Source of the DNA: CAYYOS01 sp964473355
GTDB lineage: Bacteria; Pseudomonadota; Gammaproteobacteria; Burkholderiales; REEB80
DNA length: 21,557 nt
Assembly: GCA_964473355.1 (NCBI GenBank)
Contig: CAYYOS010000027.1
Span: forward strand, 1-21,557
Reading direction: 5' to 3'
Positions 1-7,810 of the stretch are shown here, in pieces. Numbering within the stretch: position 1 is the first letter of the stretch; each line of letters begins with the position of its first letter. The notes beneath the pieces are model-generated. The model ran no database searches and had not been told where the DNA came from. It saw nothing but the letters and a program-made list of their open reading frames with translations. A program made the translations under genes and the position numbers.

Positions 1-27
1 GCTACCCCCGACAATTTTTATATAAGC

Positions 28-56
28 CTGGATTCCCGCTTCTCGCGGGAATGACA
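28..56. repeat. Dispersed palindromic (REP-like) repeat, copy 1
   Basis: A short palindrome with arms ATTCCCGC (32-39) and GCGGGAAT (45-52) around a 5-base loop. The 29-base unit recurs at 16152-16180 with one mismatch, in the loop (C42 versus G16166). It lies in the untranslated stretch just past the lnt stop. Repeats of this look (GGATTCCCGC...GCGGGAATGAC) are common intergenic elements in proteobacteria; calling it REP-like is inference from two copies. The remainder of 1-111 holds no gene I can support. Confidence 0.7.
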
Positions 57-111
57 GAAGTAGTGAGTTATTTATCAGCTGCTTGCAAAACAGAGATGCA
101 TCGTAAAGCCG

Positions 112-1614
112 CTACATTTCCTTCCTATTAGCGCGAAACCGACGCACGCTACTAAATGTAAGCACGCCGCCAATCATTAATAATGCCGCATAATTTCCCC
201 AGACTATAAATGGCGTACGCCCCGCGTACCCCTGAGCATAACCATCTAAACTCATGTCCACAAATTCCGGGGCGCGCGCGACTACCACACCCTTTTCGTT
301 TATAAACGCCGTAACCCCGGTATTGGTGGCGCGTAGCATATAGCGCCCCGTTTCCAACGCACGCATTTGCGAAATCTGTAAATGCTGTTGTGGGCCTATG
401 GAATGCCCAAACCAAGCGTCGTTAGTTAAGTTGGCTAGCATGGTGGCCTCCGGCAATTGTCTGATAATTTCTTCACCAAAGACGTCTTCGTAGCAGATAT
501 TTACGGCGACTTTCTGCCCCGCAACTACCATAGGCGGCTGATTTTTCCCACCTCGTGAAAAATCCGATAGGGGAATATGTAGATAGTGCAGGACCCACGC
601 AAATATAGGCCGTAGGGGTAAATACTCGCCAAACGGAACTAAGTGGTGTTTGCGGTAAATTTGCGTCGGCGCTGTGCCGAAATTAAACGCGCCATTATAG
701 TACGCCACACTATCATTACGCTCGATCGCGTCTGGGATGCCACTGATAACGTCCGCGCCCCTATTTTGCACGTGGCTTCGTAGTTTGTTTAAATAGAGTG
801 AAGGGATTTCATCCCTAAATATTGGGAAGGCGGTTTCCGGTAAGATAATTAACTGACTTTTGCTCTTTAAAACAAAATCGCCATAACGTTGCAAGGTGCT
901 GACGAGCATTTCCGGACGCCATTTTCGATCTTGGGCGATATTGCCTTGCACCAAACTCACGGAAACTAAAGGGCCCGTGGGCGTAGTCCAAGGCACTTGC
1001 TTTAATCCCCACCCGGCCGCCCAAATGACTACCAGCGGCACAAAAACTTTTGCGCTGCGGGCGCCACTTAGGACGCCAGCAATGAGACCTGCACTGCCCG
1101 CTACCAATAAGGAGACGCCATAAACGCCGAGCAGCGGCGCATACCCCGCCAAGGGGCTATCCGGCGCTTGTGCGTACCCTAAGGCTAACCACGGAAAGCC
1201 TGTGAGTATCCATCCTCTAACCCACTCCAGGAGTACCCATAATGCCGCCATGGGCAGTATGCGCGCATAATTGTCTTCACCTTTAAAGAAAGTTTGTAAC
1301 AGCCCAACCAGCGCCGGAGCCAGGGCTAAAAAAGTGCAAAACAAAAAGGTGGCGGCCGCAGCCATGGGCATGGACATGCCGCCGAAATCGTGCAAGCTAA
1401 TGTAAATCCAATTTACACCCGCCCCAAAAAAGCCCAAGCCAAAACTAAATCCGAGGAGCGCTGCTTGCCATTTCGATGGCGTTTGTAGCCACAGCGAAAA
1501 AAGACCGGCTAATGTCACAATGGGCACGACATAAAAATTGAACGGCGCAAATCCAAAAACCGAAACTACGCCAAAAAGAAAGGCAGCCATTATCGGCCAA
1601 GCACGCACTAGCAT
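112..1614 (-). CDS. lnt: Apolipoprotein N-acyltransferase
   Basis: Transfers the third acyl chain from a phospholipid to the N-terminal cysteine of lipoproteins in the inner membrane, so that Lol can sort them. The 500-residue protein has the family layout: an N-terminal half of about six hydrophobic helices (residues 8-205) and a periplasmic nitrilase-fold domain (about 215-460), then a last helix near 470-487. The catalytic triad is visible as Glu260 (LPETAFP), Lys322 (YRKHHLVPFGEYLPL) and Cys374 (NICYEDVF), close to the E. coli spacing. The start at ATG 1614 leaves a 60-base gap after corC; an alternative is Met9. No strong Shine-Dalgarno sequence is seen. It is the last gene of the miaB-phoH-ybeY-corC-lnt run and is probably co-transcribed. 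Confidence 0.96.
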   Translation of the reverse strand: MLVRAWPIMAAFLFGVVSVFGFAPFNFYVVPIVTLAGLFSLWLQTPSKWQAALLGFSFGLGFFGAGVNWIYISLHDFGGMSMPMAAAATFLFCTFLALAPALVGLLQTFFKGEDNYARILPMAALWVLLEWVRGWILTGFPWLALGYAQAPDSPLAGYAPLLGVYGVSLLVAGSAGLIAGVLSGARSAKVFVPLVVIWAAGWGLKQVPWTTPTGPLVSVSLVQGNIAQDRKWRPEMLVSTLQRYGDFVLKSKSQLIILPETAFPIFRDEIPSLYLNKLRSHVQNRGADVISGIPDAIERNDSVAYYNGAFNFGTAPTQIYRKHHLVPFGEYLPLRPIFAWVLHYLHIPLSDFSRGGKNQPPMVVAGQKVAVNICYEDVFGEEIIRQLPEATMLANLTNDAWFGHSIGPQQHLQISQMRALETGRYMLRATNTGVTAFINEKGVVVARAPEFVDMSLDGYAQGYAGRTPFIVWGNYAALLMIGGVLTFSSVRRFRANRKEM

Positions 1615-1674
1615 TAGCTCAGATTACCCAGCAGCGCCACTGCTACGATTTTGAAAATGCCAAAACAAACAGTA

Positions 1675-2520
1675 TCACTCCGGCGCGGATACAGGCGCGG
1701 GTGACAATAACTTTTCCACTAAAAGCGTATGCACGCGCCGGCTATCGGCACGCAACACGCTGATTTTTAGCCCCTCAAAGATGACTTGCTCGCCGCGTTT
1801 TGGCACGCGGCCAAATTTACTTATGACCAACCCGCCTACGGTGTCGTATTCCTCGTCACTCACCATAACCCCCAGCGTGGCGTTGAAGTCCTCAATCTCT
1901 GCCAAGGCTTTCACCCGATAGCGCCCGCTGGGGTCTTGAATGATGTGCGCCTCGGTCTCGTCGGCATCGAACTCATCCTCAATTTCACCGACGATTTGCT
2001 CTAGCACATCCTCGATAGTTACCATGCCAGAAACGCCACCATATTCATCCACTACAATAGCGATGTGATTGCGGTTACTGCGAAAATCTTTGAGCAAAAC
2101 ATTTAATCGTTTGGCTTCGGGAATAAATACCGCGGGTCGTAACATCTCGCGTACGTTAAATTCTTCGCCCGCGTAATAGCGCAACAAATCTTTGGCGAGC
2201 AAAATGCCAATAACATCATCTTTGTTTTCCCCAATTACGGGGAAACGGGAATGCGCGGTTTGCATCACTAAGGGAATAAACTCCTCGGGCGAATCTTGAA
2301 TATCAATCACGTCCATTTGTGAGCGCGGAATCATGATATCGCGCGCCTGCATTTCCGAGACCTGCAATACGCCTTCAATCATACTTAATGCGTCGCCGTC
2401 TAAGAGATTTCGATCATAGGCTCCATGCAATAGTTGTATAAGTTGTTCACGATCTTCCGGAGCGCGTAACAAAAATGCGCTTAGGCGCTCCAACCAATTC
2501 GATTTGATTTGCTCTTCCAT
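1675..2520 (-). CDS. corC: CorC/YbeX-type CBS-domain protein
   Basis: A 281-residue cytoplasmic protein with two CBS domains (about residues 60-120 and 125-185; note RDIMIPRSQM and VVDEYGGVSGMVTIEDVLE) and a C-terminal CorC_HlyC transporter-associated domain (about 200-275, with DEEYDTVGGLVISKFGRVPKRGE). It lacks the N-terminal membrane domain (DUF21) of the larger family members, so it matches E. coli CorC/YbeX, which is linked to Mg/Co efflux and, with YbeY, to ribosome homeostasis. It begins 10 bases after the ybeY stop and precedes lnt, the conserved order. The function of this short form is not settled in the family; the identity itself is secure. Confidence 0.93.
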   Translation of the reverse strand: MEEQIKSNWLERLSAFLLRAPEDREQLIQLLHGAYDRNLLDGDALSMIEGVLQVSEMQARDIMIPRSQMDVIDIQDSPEEFIPLVMQTAHSRFPVIGENKDDVIGILLAKDLLRYYAGEEFNVREMLRPAVFIPEAKRLNVLLKDFRSNRNHIAIVVDEYGGVSGMVTIEDVLEQIVGEIEDEFDADETEAHIIQDPSGRYRVKALAEIEDFNATLGVMVSDEEYDTVGGLVISKFGRVPKRGEQVIFEGLKISVLRADSRRVHTLLVEKLLSPAPVSAPE

Positions 2521-2530
2521 TTCGCCTATC

Positions 2531-3016
2531 TCAATTTACTTGCGCGGAGTTATAAGGATCATTAAATCCCAGTGTTTGCATAACGGACGTTTCTAACGCC
2601 TCCATTTCTTTTGCGGAGGCATCCTGTTCATGGTCAAAACCCTGCAAATGCAATATCCCATGGACTATCAAATGTGCGTAGTGCGCTTCCAGGTCTTTAC
2701 CTTGTTCCCCGCTTTCCCGCTCAATAACCGGCGCGCAGAGAATTAAGTCCCCGGAACATGGCACGGTTTGGTAGCCAAAACTCAACACATTAGTAGCGTA
2801 GTCGCGACCACGATACTGACGATTTAAGATGCGTGCCTCATCTTCATCCACGACTCGCACCGTCACCGTCATGTCCTCTCGCATTGCAGCGGCCACCCAG
2901 GATTTTATTTTTTGCCTAGAAGGGAGAAAAACTCCCCCCGCTGCAAATTGAACAGTGAGAGACAACCGGCTTGATAGTTTAGATTCGGCTTTTGGCCTCA
3001 AAGCGCTCATAGGCAT
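2531..3016 (-). CDS. ybeY: Endoribonuclease YbeY (rRNA maturation factor)
   Basis: Single-strand endoribonuclease involved in 16S rRNA 3' end maturation and 70S quality control. The zinc-binding signature H-x3-H-x5-H is present as His119, His123 and His129 in HGILHLQGFDHE, and the conserved NRQYRGRDYATNVLSF segment precedes it (about residues 65-80). The start is uncertain: ATG codons at 3016 and 3010 overlap the phoH 3' end by 38 or 32 bases with no clear Shine-Dalgarno sequence. Family alignment from memory would also fit a later TTG at 2965, giving about 144 residues that begin MSLTVQFAAGG. Translational coupling to phoH is likely either way. Confidence 0.94.
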   Translation of the reverse strand: MPMSALRPKAESKLSSRLSLTVQFAAGGVFLPSRQKIKSWVAAAMREDMTVTVRVVDEDEARILNRQYRGRDYATNVLSFGYQTVPCSGDLILCAPVIERESGEQGKDLEAHYAHLIVHGILHLQGFDHEQDASAKEMEALETSVMQTLGFNDPYNSAQVN

Positions 3017-3938
3017 TCACTATTTTTTGTACCAGCGGATGGCGCACGACGTCTTCAGATTTAAAGAAAGTAAAGGCGACGCCTTTAACATTTTTTAAAA
3101 CTTCTATGGCCTGAATTAAACCGCTTTGCTGCCCTCGCCCTAAATCGATTTGGGTAACGTCTCCGGTAACCACCGCTTTGCTGCCAAAGCCAATACGCGT
3201 CAGAAACATTTTCATTTGCTCTATGGTGGTGTTTTGCGCTTCATCCAATATGATAAAAGAATGGTTGAGTGTGCGTCCGCGCATATAGGCCAAAGGCGCG
3301 ATTTCTATGGCGTTGCGCTCAAAAAGCTTACCTACCCGGTCCGAACCCATGAGGTCGTATAGGGCGTCATACAATGGCCGTAAATAGGGATCAACCTTTT
3401 GCGCTAAATCTCCCGGCAGGAAACCTAGCCGCTCCCCCGCCTCTACCGCGGGTCTTACTAACACGATGCGTTTAACGCTCTCACGTTCTAGGGCATCAAC
3501 TGCACTTGCTACAGCGAGGTAGGTTTTTCCTGTGCCTGCAGGCCCCACGCCAAAGGAAATATCGTGCTGCTGAATTTGATTGAGGTAGATATTTTGCCGC
3601 TCCGTACGGCCATGCAAGTCTGGCTTACGGGTCATCAATACCGGCATTGCGCCGCCTATGCCATTACCCCGCGGCTTCGCGATTTCAATGAGCCCCAGCT
3701 GTACGTCTTCGACATCCAGTGATTTGCCGGATTTTTGATAAAAATTTTGCAAAGCTTGGCCGGCTAGTTCGATCTGCTTCGCGCCCCCTGATAAAGTGAA
3801 ATGCTCCCCGCGCCGGGCGATTTGTACATCCAAAGCCGTCTCTATTTGTTTTAAATGCTCATCAAGCACACCGCACAAGTTGGCTAATCGATTATTATCA
3901 ACGGGGGTAAACGATACCTCGATAGATTTGGGCTTCAC
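2979..3938 (-). CDS. phoH: PhoH-like ATPase
   Basis: A P-loop ATPase of the PhoH family (E. coli YbeZ type), thought to act with YbeY in RNA metabolism. Walker A is GPAGTGKT (residues 132-139 from this start) and Walker B is FIILDEAQN (about 228-236), followed by VVTGDVTQIDLGRG. Of two GTG candidates I chose 3938, one base after the miaB stop, because the product then begins VKPKSIEVSFTPVDNNRLANLCG-like as in relatives. The alternative GTG at 3959 adds seven residues and overlaps miaB by 20 bases. Neither has a convincing Shine-Dalgarno sequence. Length about 319 residues, normal for the family. Confidence 0.93.
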   Translation of the reverse strand: MKPKSIEVSFTPVDNNRLANLCGVLDEHLKQIETALDVQIARRGEHFTLSGGAKQIELAGQALQNFYQKSGKSLDVEDVQLGLIEIAKPRGNGIGGAMPVLMTRKPDLHGRTERQNIYLNQIQQHDISFGVGPAGTGKTYLAVASAVDALERESVKRIVLVRPAVEAGERLGFLPGDLAQKVDPYLRPLYDALYDLMGSDRVGKLFERNAIEIAPLAYMRGRTLNHSFIILDEAQNTTIEQMKMFLTRIGFGSKAVVTGDVTQIDLGRGQQSGLIQAIEVLKNVKGVAFTFFKSEDVVRHPLVQKIVNAYERFEAKSRI

Positions 3939-3939
3939 G

Positions 3940-5262
3940 TTATAGTACGGCGTTGGCACGCAGGGAGGAGTGCAATGCTTCGGTTATTTGCACGGTGATA
4001 AATTGCCCAATTAAACTGGTCGGCCCGGGAAAATTAACCACGCGATTATTCTCTGTGCGTCCAAAAAGATGCTGTCCATCTTTTGCCACCCCTTCAACTA
4101 AAATACGCTGTTGGGTGTGACACATTTTTTCGCCCACACTTAAAAGTTGCGCCTCCAGTTTTTCCTGCAAAATAGCTAGCCACGTTTTTTTTACCCTTAG
4201 CGGAATGGGATCATGTAAAGCCGCTGCCGGCGTGCCTGGCCTCGCGCTATATAAAAAACTAAAGCTATTATCAAAGCCAACCTCATCAATAAGTTTTAAG
4301 GTCGCCGCAAAGTCTGCCTCGGTTTCCCCGGGAAAACCGACAATAAAATCGGAACTTATCGAGATATCCGGGCGCGCTTCACGTAAACGCCGCACGATGG
4401 ATTTATATTGAAGCGCCGTGTAGCCCCGCTTCATAGCGGCGAGTACGCGGTCAGAGCCCGCTTGCACCGGTAAGTGGATGTGGCCGGCTAATTTCGGAAT
4501 ATCCGCAAAGGCTGCGACAAGGCTGGGCGTGCATTCCAGCGGATGGGAAGTGGTAAAGCGGATACGCCCGATACCGGGGATAGCCGCCACCGCATGCAAA
4601 AGTAGCGCTAAATCTGCGATGACTTCCCCGTCAATCGTCCCGCGATAAGCGTTGACGTTTTGTCCGAGTAGCGTCACTTCCTTAATGCCAAGCTTCGCCA
4701 GCGCGCTAACTTCTTTAATAATGTCCGTAAAAGGCCGGGAAAATTCGCTGCCGCGGGTGTAAGGCACCACGCAGAAACTACAGTATTTACTGCAACCTTC
4801 CATGACAGAAACGAAGGCACTAACGCCCGAGACAGGGGGGGTAGGTAGGTGGTCGAATTTTTCAATTTCTGGAAACGAGATATCAACTTGCGCTTTGCCG
4901 GTTTGCTGCCGCGCGGAAATAAGCGCTGGTAAACGGTGCAAGGTTTGCGGGCCAAAGACCATGTCCACGTAGGGGGCGCGCGACACGATGGCTGCACCCT
5001 CTTGACTGGCGACGCATCCGCCCACACCGATGAGTAAATGAGGCTTTAGTTGCTTGAGGTGCTTCCAGCGGCCCAACTGATGAAAAACTTTTTCCTGAGC
5101 TTTTTCGCGAACCGAGCAGGTATTAAGTAGGATGAGATCCGCGTCTTCGACGTTGTCCGTAACTTCCATTGCCAAGTTCGCCTGCAACACGTCCGCCATT
5201 TTGGCCGAGTCGTACTCGTTCATTTGGCAACCAAAAGTCTTGATGAAAACTTGTTTTACCAC
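3940..5262 (-). CDS. miaB: tRNA-2-methylthio-N6-dimethylallyladenosine synthase
   Basis: Radical-SAM methylthiotransferase that converts i6A37 to ms2i6A37 in tRNAs reading UNN codons. In the 440-residue protein the N-terminal UPF0004 domain carries its cluster cysteines at 12 (FGCQMN), 49 (NTCSVR) and 83 (GGCVASQEG). The radical-SAM cluster is Cys157, Cys161 and Cys164 (GCSKYCSFCVVPYTRG), and a TRAM-like segment closes the C-terminus (about 375-440). These positions match the E. coli enzyme. The start is GTG at 5262, just before the conserved VKQVFIKTFGCQMN, without a good Shine-Dalgarno sequence. It is the first recognisable gene of the phoH-ybeY-corC-lnt run. Confidence 0.97.
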   Translation of the reverse strand: MVKQVFIKTFGCQMNEYDSAKMADVLQANLAMEVTDNVEDADLILLNTCSVREKAQEKVFHQLGRWKHLKQLKPHLLIGVGGCVASQEGAAIVSRAPYVDMVFGPQTLHRLPALISARQQTGKAQVDISFPEIEKFDHLPTPPVSGVSAFVSVMEGCSKYCSFCVVPYTRGSEFSRPFTDIIKEVSALAKLGIKEVTLLGQNVNAYRGTIDGEVIADLALLLHAVAAIPGIGRIRFTTSHPLECTPSLVAAFADIPKLAGHIHLPVQAGSDRVLAAMKRGYTALQYKSIVRRLREARPDISISSDFIVGFPGETEADFAATLKLIDEVGFDNSFSFLYSARPGTPAAALHDPIPLRVKKTWLAILQEKLEAQLLSVGEKMCHTQQRILVEGVAKDGQHLFGRTENNRVVNFPGPTSLIGQFITVQITEALHSSLRANAVL

Positions 5263-5289
5263 AAAGGAAATGACGAAAAGGGGAAGGTT

Positions 5290-5318
5290 ATTGTATAGGA
5301 ATAATAGCGCGGGGGAAA
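5290..5318 (-). promoter_or_regulatory. Possible promoter for the miaB operon
   Basis: On the minus strand, TACAAT (5290-5295) lies 17 bases downstream of TTTCCC (5313-5318), about 28 bases before the miaB GTG. The -10 is good and the -35 poor (3 of 6), so this is tentative; read-through from the upstream tRNA promoter is an alternative. Confidence 0.3.
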
Positions 5319-5322
5319 CGTG

Positions 5323-5637
5323 TTATTGAGCCGTGACAGCCGTAGCGGTTTCGGCTTCTTCAGGTGTCATAATCCAGATTTTTACCACCTCGCCACGCAT
5401 GTCTAGTTGATAAAAAATTCTGGCTTGTTGGTTTAAGGAGTGTGGAAAAACCATCATATTGGCTTGGTTACGCACTTGCACACCCGGCGCTAAACGAAAA
5501 GATTCGGAATCAATTTGCACCACGGGGAATGCCAGACCAGTTAAGGTCCCTTTACGAACATCATGGGGCAACATTCTGCCGGCTATTGCCAGCGGCAGAA
5601 AACTCCATAAAAGTAGACACGCTAAGAACGTTCGCAT
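5323..5637 (-). CDS. Small exported protein of unknown function
   Basis: A 104-residue protein. The first 19 residues (MRTFLACLLLWSFLPLAIA) form a textbook Sec signal peptide with an A-x-A cleavage site; the mature part is about 85 residues. It shows DVRKGTLTGLAFPVVQID and FRLAPGVQVRNQANMMVFP, which read like a short beta-rich fold. I recall similar small hypothetical proteins next to miaB in other betaproteobacteria, but no function. I chose ATG 5637 because it opens the signal peptide; an in-frame start at 5664 would prefix nine residues and reach the end of the tRNA. There is no Shine-Dalgarno sequence. It starts 28 bases after the tRNA 3' end and may be read from the tRNA promoter. Confidence 0.7.
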   Translation of the reverse strand: MRTFLACLLLWSFLPLAIAGRMLPHDVRKGTLTGLAFPVVQIDSESFRLAPGVQVRNQANMMVFPHSLNQQARIFYQLDMRGEVVKIWIMTPEEAETATAVTAQ

Positions 5638-5664
5638 GGCTGTAAGTATAGCTGAATAGGGCAA

Positions 5665-5740
5665 TGGTGGCGAATCAGGGATTTGAACCCCGGACCAATG
5701 GATTATGATTCCACTGCTCTAACCACTGAGCTAATTCGCC
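5665..5740 (-). tRNA. tRNA with CAU anticodon, probably tRNA-Ile2 (lysidine type)
   Basis: A complete 76-nt cloverleaf with CCA encoded at 5665-5667. The acceptor is GGCGAAT/ATTCGCC (5734-5740 with 5669-5675), the discriminator A is at 5668, the D arm is GCTC...GAGC, the anticodon stem GTGGA/TCCAT has one G-T pair, the loop is ATCATAA giving anticodon CAU, and the T arm is CGGGG/CCCTG with TTCAAAT. CAU could be Met or the Ile2 tRNA whose C34 becomes lysidine. The segments AGTGGTTAGAGCAG and TTGGTC closely resemble E. coli tRNA-Ile2 as I recall it, so I favour Ile2. It is not an initiator, since it lacks the three G-C pairs of the initiator anticodon stem. Confidence 0.93.
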
Positions 5741-5757
5741 ACAAATGAAGCCGGGTG

Positions 5758-5786
5758 ATTCTCCGCTCAAAGCACCAGAGTGTCAA
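5758..5786 (-). promoter_or_regulatory. Sigma-70 promoter for the CAU tRNA
   Basis: A perfect -35 TTGACA (5781-5786, minus strand) is followed by a 17-base spacer and GAGAAT (5758-5763, 4 of 6). The start point would be near 5751, about 11 bases before the tRNA 5' end. The region after the -10 is C-rich (CACCCGG), the discriminator type associated with stringent control. A 7-bp inverted repeat, CTCCGCT (5761-5767) with AGCGGAG (5803-5809), brackets the promoter. Confidence 0.65.
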
Positions 5787-5814
5787 GTAAACCCATGATC
5801 GAAGCGGAGCAATA

Positions 5815-6150
5815 AAAAAGCTAGCCGATAAGCCGGGTTCTGTCGTGGACAGTCATCCATCTAGACGCTAAGTTACCCCAGCGTTCAAGCAACCTACCCG
5901 GAAACAGCGCGAGCCACGCTAAGGTTTCCTTATTTGGTCTTGCTCCGGATGGGGTTTACCCTGCCATTTGTGTTACCACAAATGCGGTGCGCTCTTACCG
6001 CACCTTTTCACCCTTACCTATCACTAGGCGGTATATTTTCTGTGGCACTTTCCATAGCCTCACGGCTTCCGGCCGTTAACCGGCATCCTGCTCTGTGGAG
6101 CCCGGACTTTCCTCTACGCGTTGTTGCGCAGCGACTGTCTAGCTAGCTTT
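5815..6150 (-). ncRNA. rnpB: RNase P RNA, class A
   Basis: Catalytic RNA of RNase P, which trims the 5' leader of tRNA precursors. On the minus strand the 5' end carries CTAGACAGTCGC and then the conserved GAGGAAAGTCCGGGCTCC. The 3' part has the conserved CAGAACCCGGCTTATCGGC. The ends pair as helix P1, AAAGCTAGC (6142-6150) with GCTAGCTTT (5817-5825). About 336 nt, normal for class A. A T run directly after P1 (5814-5819) probably serves as terminator. The short open frame inside it on the plus strand (5934-6146) is not a gene. Confidence 0.96.
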
Positions 6151-6156
6151 AGAGCT

Positions 6157-6186
6157 ATCTTACCATATCGGACCGCCCCCTATTGA
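6157..6186 (-). promoter_or_regulatory. Promoter of rnpB
   Basis: An extended -10, TGGTAAGAT (TAAGAT at 6157-6162, minus strand), lies seven bases before the predicted RNA start at 6150. The -35 (TCAATA, 6181-6186, 18-base spacer) is weak, as extended -10 promoters allow. It overlaps the -35 of the divergent DUF1269 promoter. Confidence 0.5.
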
Positions 6187-6211
6187 CACTCATTTTTATA
6201 GGTGCTATACC
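6183..6211 (+). promoter_or_regulatory. Strong sigma-70 promoter for the DUF1269 gene
   Basis: A perfect TTGACA (6183-6188), a 17-base spacer and TATACC (6206-6211) with an upstream TG (extended -10, TGCTATACC). The start point would be near 6218, giving a 5' leader of about 45 bases with a strong ribosome site AGGAGG (6254-6259). Confidence 0.75.
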
Positions 6212-6263
6212 CAATAAAGAATGCGAGTTTTTCCTGTCCGACTATGTTCATATAGGAGGCTTT

Positions 6264-6776
6264 ATGCGACAAAGACTATACTTCACCTTACCCGACGTCG
6301 AAAGCGCAAAACAAACGTTTAATGATTTACTGCTGGCCCGTATCGAAGAGCGACATATTCATGTGGTAGCTAAGGATGATATTTCTTTAGAAGGTTTGCA
6401 CGAAGCCTCTATTATTGAAAAAAGCGATATCGTACATGGCGCAGAAGTTGGCTTAATTATCGGCGGATTGGTGGGTTTAGTCGCAGGCATCATAGTATTA
6501 ATTTCCCCGCCGGAAGGCATCTCCTTAAAGCTTGTTACGGTGCTCATTACAGCGCTTATTGGCGCGGCATTCGGTGCATGGGTATCGAGCATGAAAGCGA
6601 GTTCAATCCCTAATTCGCGCCTTAAAGCTTTTGAAGACGAAATTGCGTCCGGTCGGATTTTAATGATGGTCGACGTGCCGCGCAGTCGCGTAGACACGAT
6701 ACAGGAAGTCATCTTGGCAAGACACCCGGAGGCGGTTGCACGTGGGGTAGAAGCTACGGTCCCGGCCTTTCCCTAA
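6264..6776 (+). CDS. DUF1269 family inner-membrane protein
   Basis: A 170-residue protein. An N-terminal domain (residues 1-58, with RLYFTLPDVESAKQ and LLARIEERHIHVVAK) is followed by two glycine-rich membrane helices (about 61-80 and 88-108) joined by a short PPEG turn. A C-terminal domain holds VPNSRLK-like SIPNSRLKAFEDEI and LMMVDVPRSRV. This is the pattern of the DUF1269 family, whose function is unknown. I chose ATG 6264 because AGGAGG sits four bases upstream; the longer open frame from 6183 would start inside the -35 box. Its stop overlaps the convergent pyrC stop by four bases. The single-gene unit with its own strong promoter suggests independent expression. Confidence 0.85.
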   Translation: MRQRLYFTLPDVESAKQTFNDLLLARIEERHIHVVAKDDISLEGLHEASIIEKSDIVHGAEVGLIIGGLVGLVAGIIVLISPPEGISLKLVTVLITALIGAAFGAWVSSMKASSIPNSRLKAFEDEIASGRILMMVDVPRSRVDTIQEVILARHPEAVARGVEATVPAFP

Positions 6777-7810
6777 TCGTCTATCAGCTTCCAGTTGAGC
6801 ATGTAGCCCGCGCGAAACGGGATAAGCGAGGCCTCACCCATGGGTAAGGTATCGGGCACCCGCCAACTTGCTTTTTCTAGGGTGACCCGCTGACTATTGC
6901 GCGGAATGCCATAAAAATCCGCGGCATAAAAACTGGCAAACGCTTCGAGTTTATCCATGGCATTTTCTTCTTCGAAGACTTCCGCATACAATTCCAGCGC
7001 GCCGTGTGCGGTATAAATGCCGGCGCAACCGCAGCTGGATTCTTTACGCGTGCTCGCATGCGGAGCACTGTCTGTTCCCAAAAAAAATTTCGGGTTAGCG
7101 CTCACGGCCGCTGCCCTCAGCGCTTGGCGGTCATCCTCCCTTTTTAATAATGGGAGACAATAAAAATGGGGGCGAATACCCCCCTCAAACATCGCATTGC
7201 GGTTTAATATAAGATGGTGGGCGGTAATGGTGGCGGCCACATTGGACGACGCGGCTTGCACAAATTCAACGGCGAAACGCGTCGTAATGTGTTCCAAAAC
7301 GATGCGCAGATTCGTAAAGCGAGCCACTATGGGCAGAAGATGAGAGTCGATAAACGCGCGTTCCCGATCAAACACGTCGACCTTGGTATCAGTAACTTCG
7401 CCATGAATTAATAGCGGCATCCCGACTTCAGCCATCGTAGCGAAAACGTCGTAGCAAGCCGTAATGTCGTGTACGCCGGCATCGCTATGAGTGGTAGCCC
7501 CGGCGGGATAAAGTTTAATACCGTAGATTGCGCCGCTGTCCTTAGCACGAATAACCTCTTCCCTGGAGGTGCGTTCCGTTAAATACAAGGTCATTAACGG
7601 CTCAAAATCGGAATTTGCTGGTAGCGCTGAGAGTATGCGCTGTTTGTAAGCCAATGCTTGAGCGGTAGTGGTAACGGGTTGCTTGAGATTGGGCATGACA
7701 ATCGCGCGCGCAAAACGGCGCGCGGTATCGGCCACCACTGCGCGCAAATCATCGCCATCGCGCAAATGCACGTGTGCATCATCGGGCTTGATGATCCTGA
7801 CCTGGGTCAT
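6773..7810 (-). CDS. pyrC: Dihydroorotase (class II, E. coli type)
   Basis: Zinc amidohydrolase that interconverts N-carbamoyl-aspartate and dihydroorotate in de novo pyrimidine synthesis. All metal ligands are visible: His13 and His15 (DAHVHLRD), the lysine to be carbamylated Lys99 (YGIKLYPAGATTHSDAGV), His136 (LIHGEV), His174 (LEHITT) and Asp247 (FLGTDSAPH), each offset by three residues from E. coli PyrC. The 345-residue length is normal. The ATG at 7810 overlaps the rsmI stop by four bases (ATGA type), so rsmI-pyrC is a coupled pair. Its tail meets the DUF1269 gene with a four-base overlap. Confidence 0.97.
   Translation of the reverse strand: MTQVRIIKPDDAHVHLRDGDDLRAVVADTARRFARAIVMPNLKQPVTTTAQALAYKQRILSALPANSDFEPLMTLYLTERTSREEVIRAKDSGAIYGIKLYPAGATTHSDAGVHDITACYDVFATMAEVGMPLLIHGEVTDTKVDVFDRERAFIDSHLLPIVARFTNLRIVLEHITTRFAVEFVQAASSNVAATITAHHLILNRNAMFEGGIRPHFYCLPLLKREDDRQALRAAAVSANPKFFLGTDSAPHASTRKESSCGCAGIYTAHGALELYAEVFEEENAMDKLEAFASFYAADFYGIPRNSQRVTLEKASWRVPDTLPMGEASLIPFRAGYMLNWKLIDD

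Noticed and set aside
5934..6146. Plus-strand frame of 70 residues
   Set aside because: Lies wholly inside the RNase P RNA gene on the opposite strand.
6183..6263. Upstream TTG start for the DUF1269 gene
   Set aside because: The TTG is the first half of the TTGACA -35 box, and AGGAGG points to ATG 6264.
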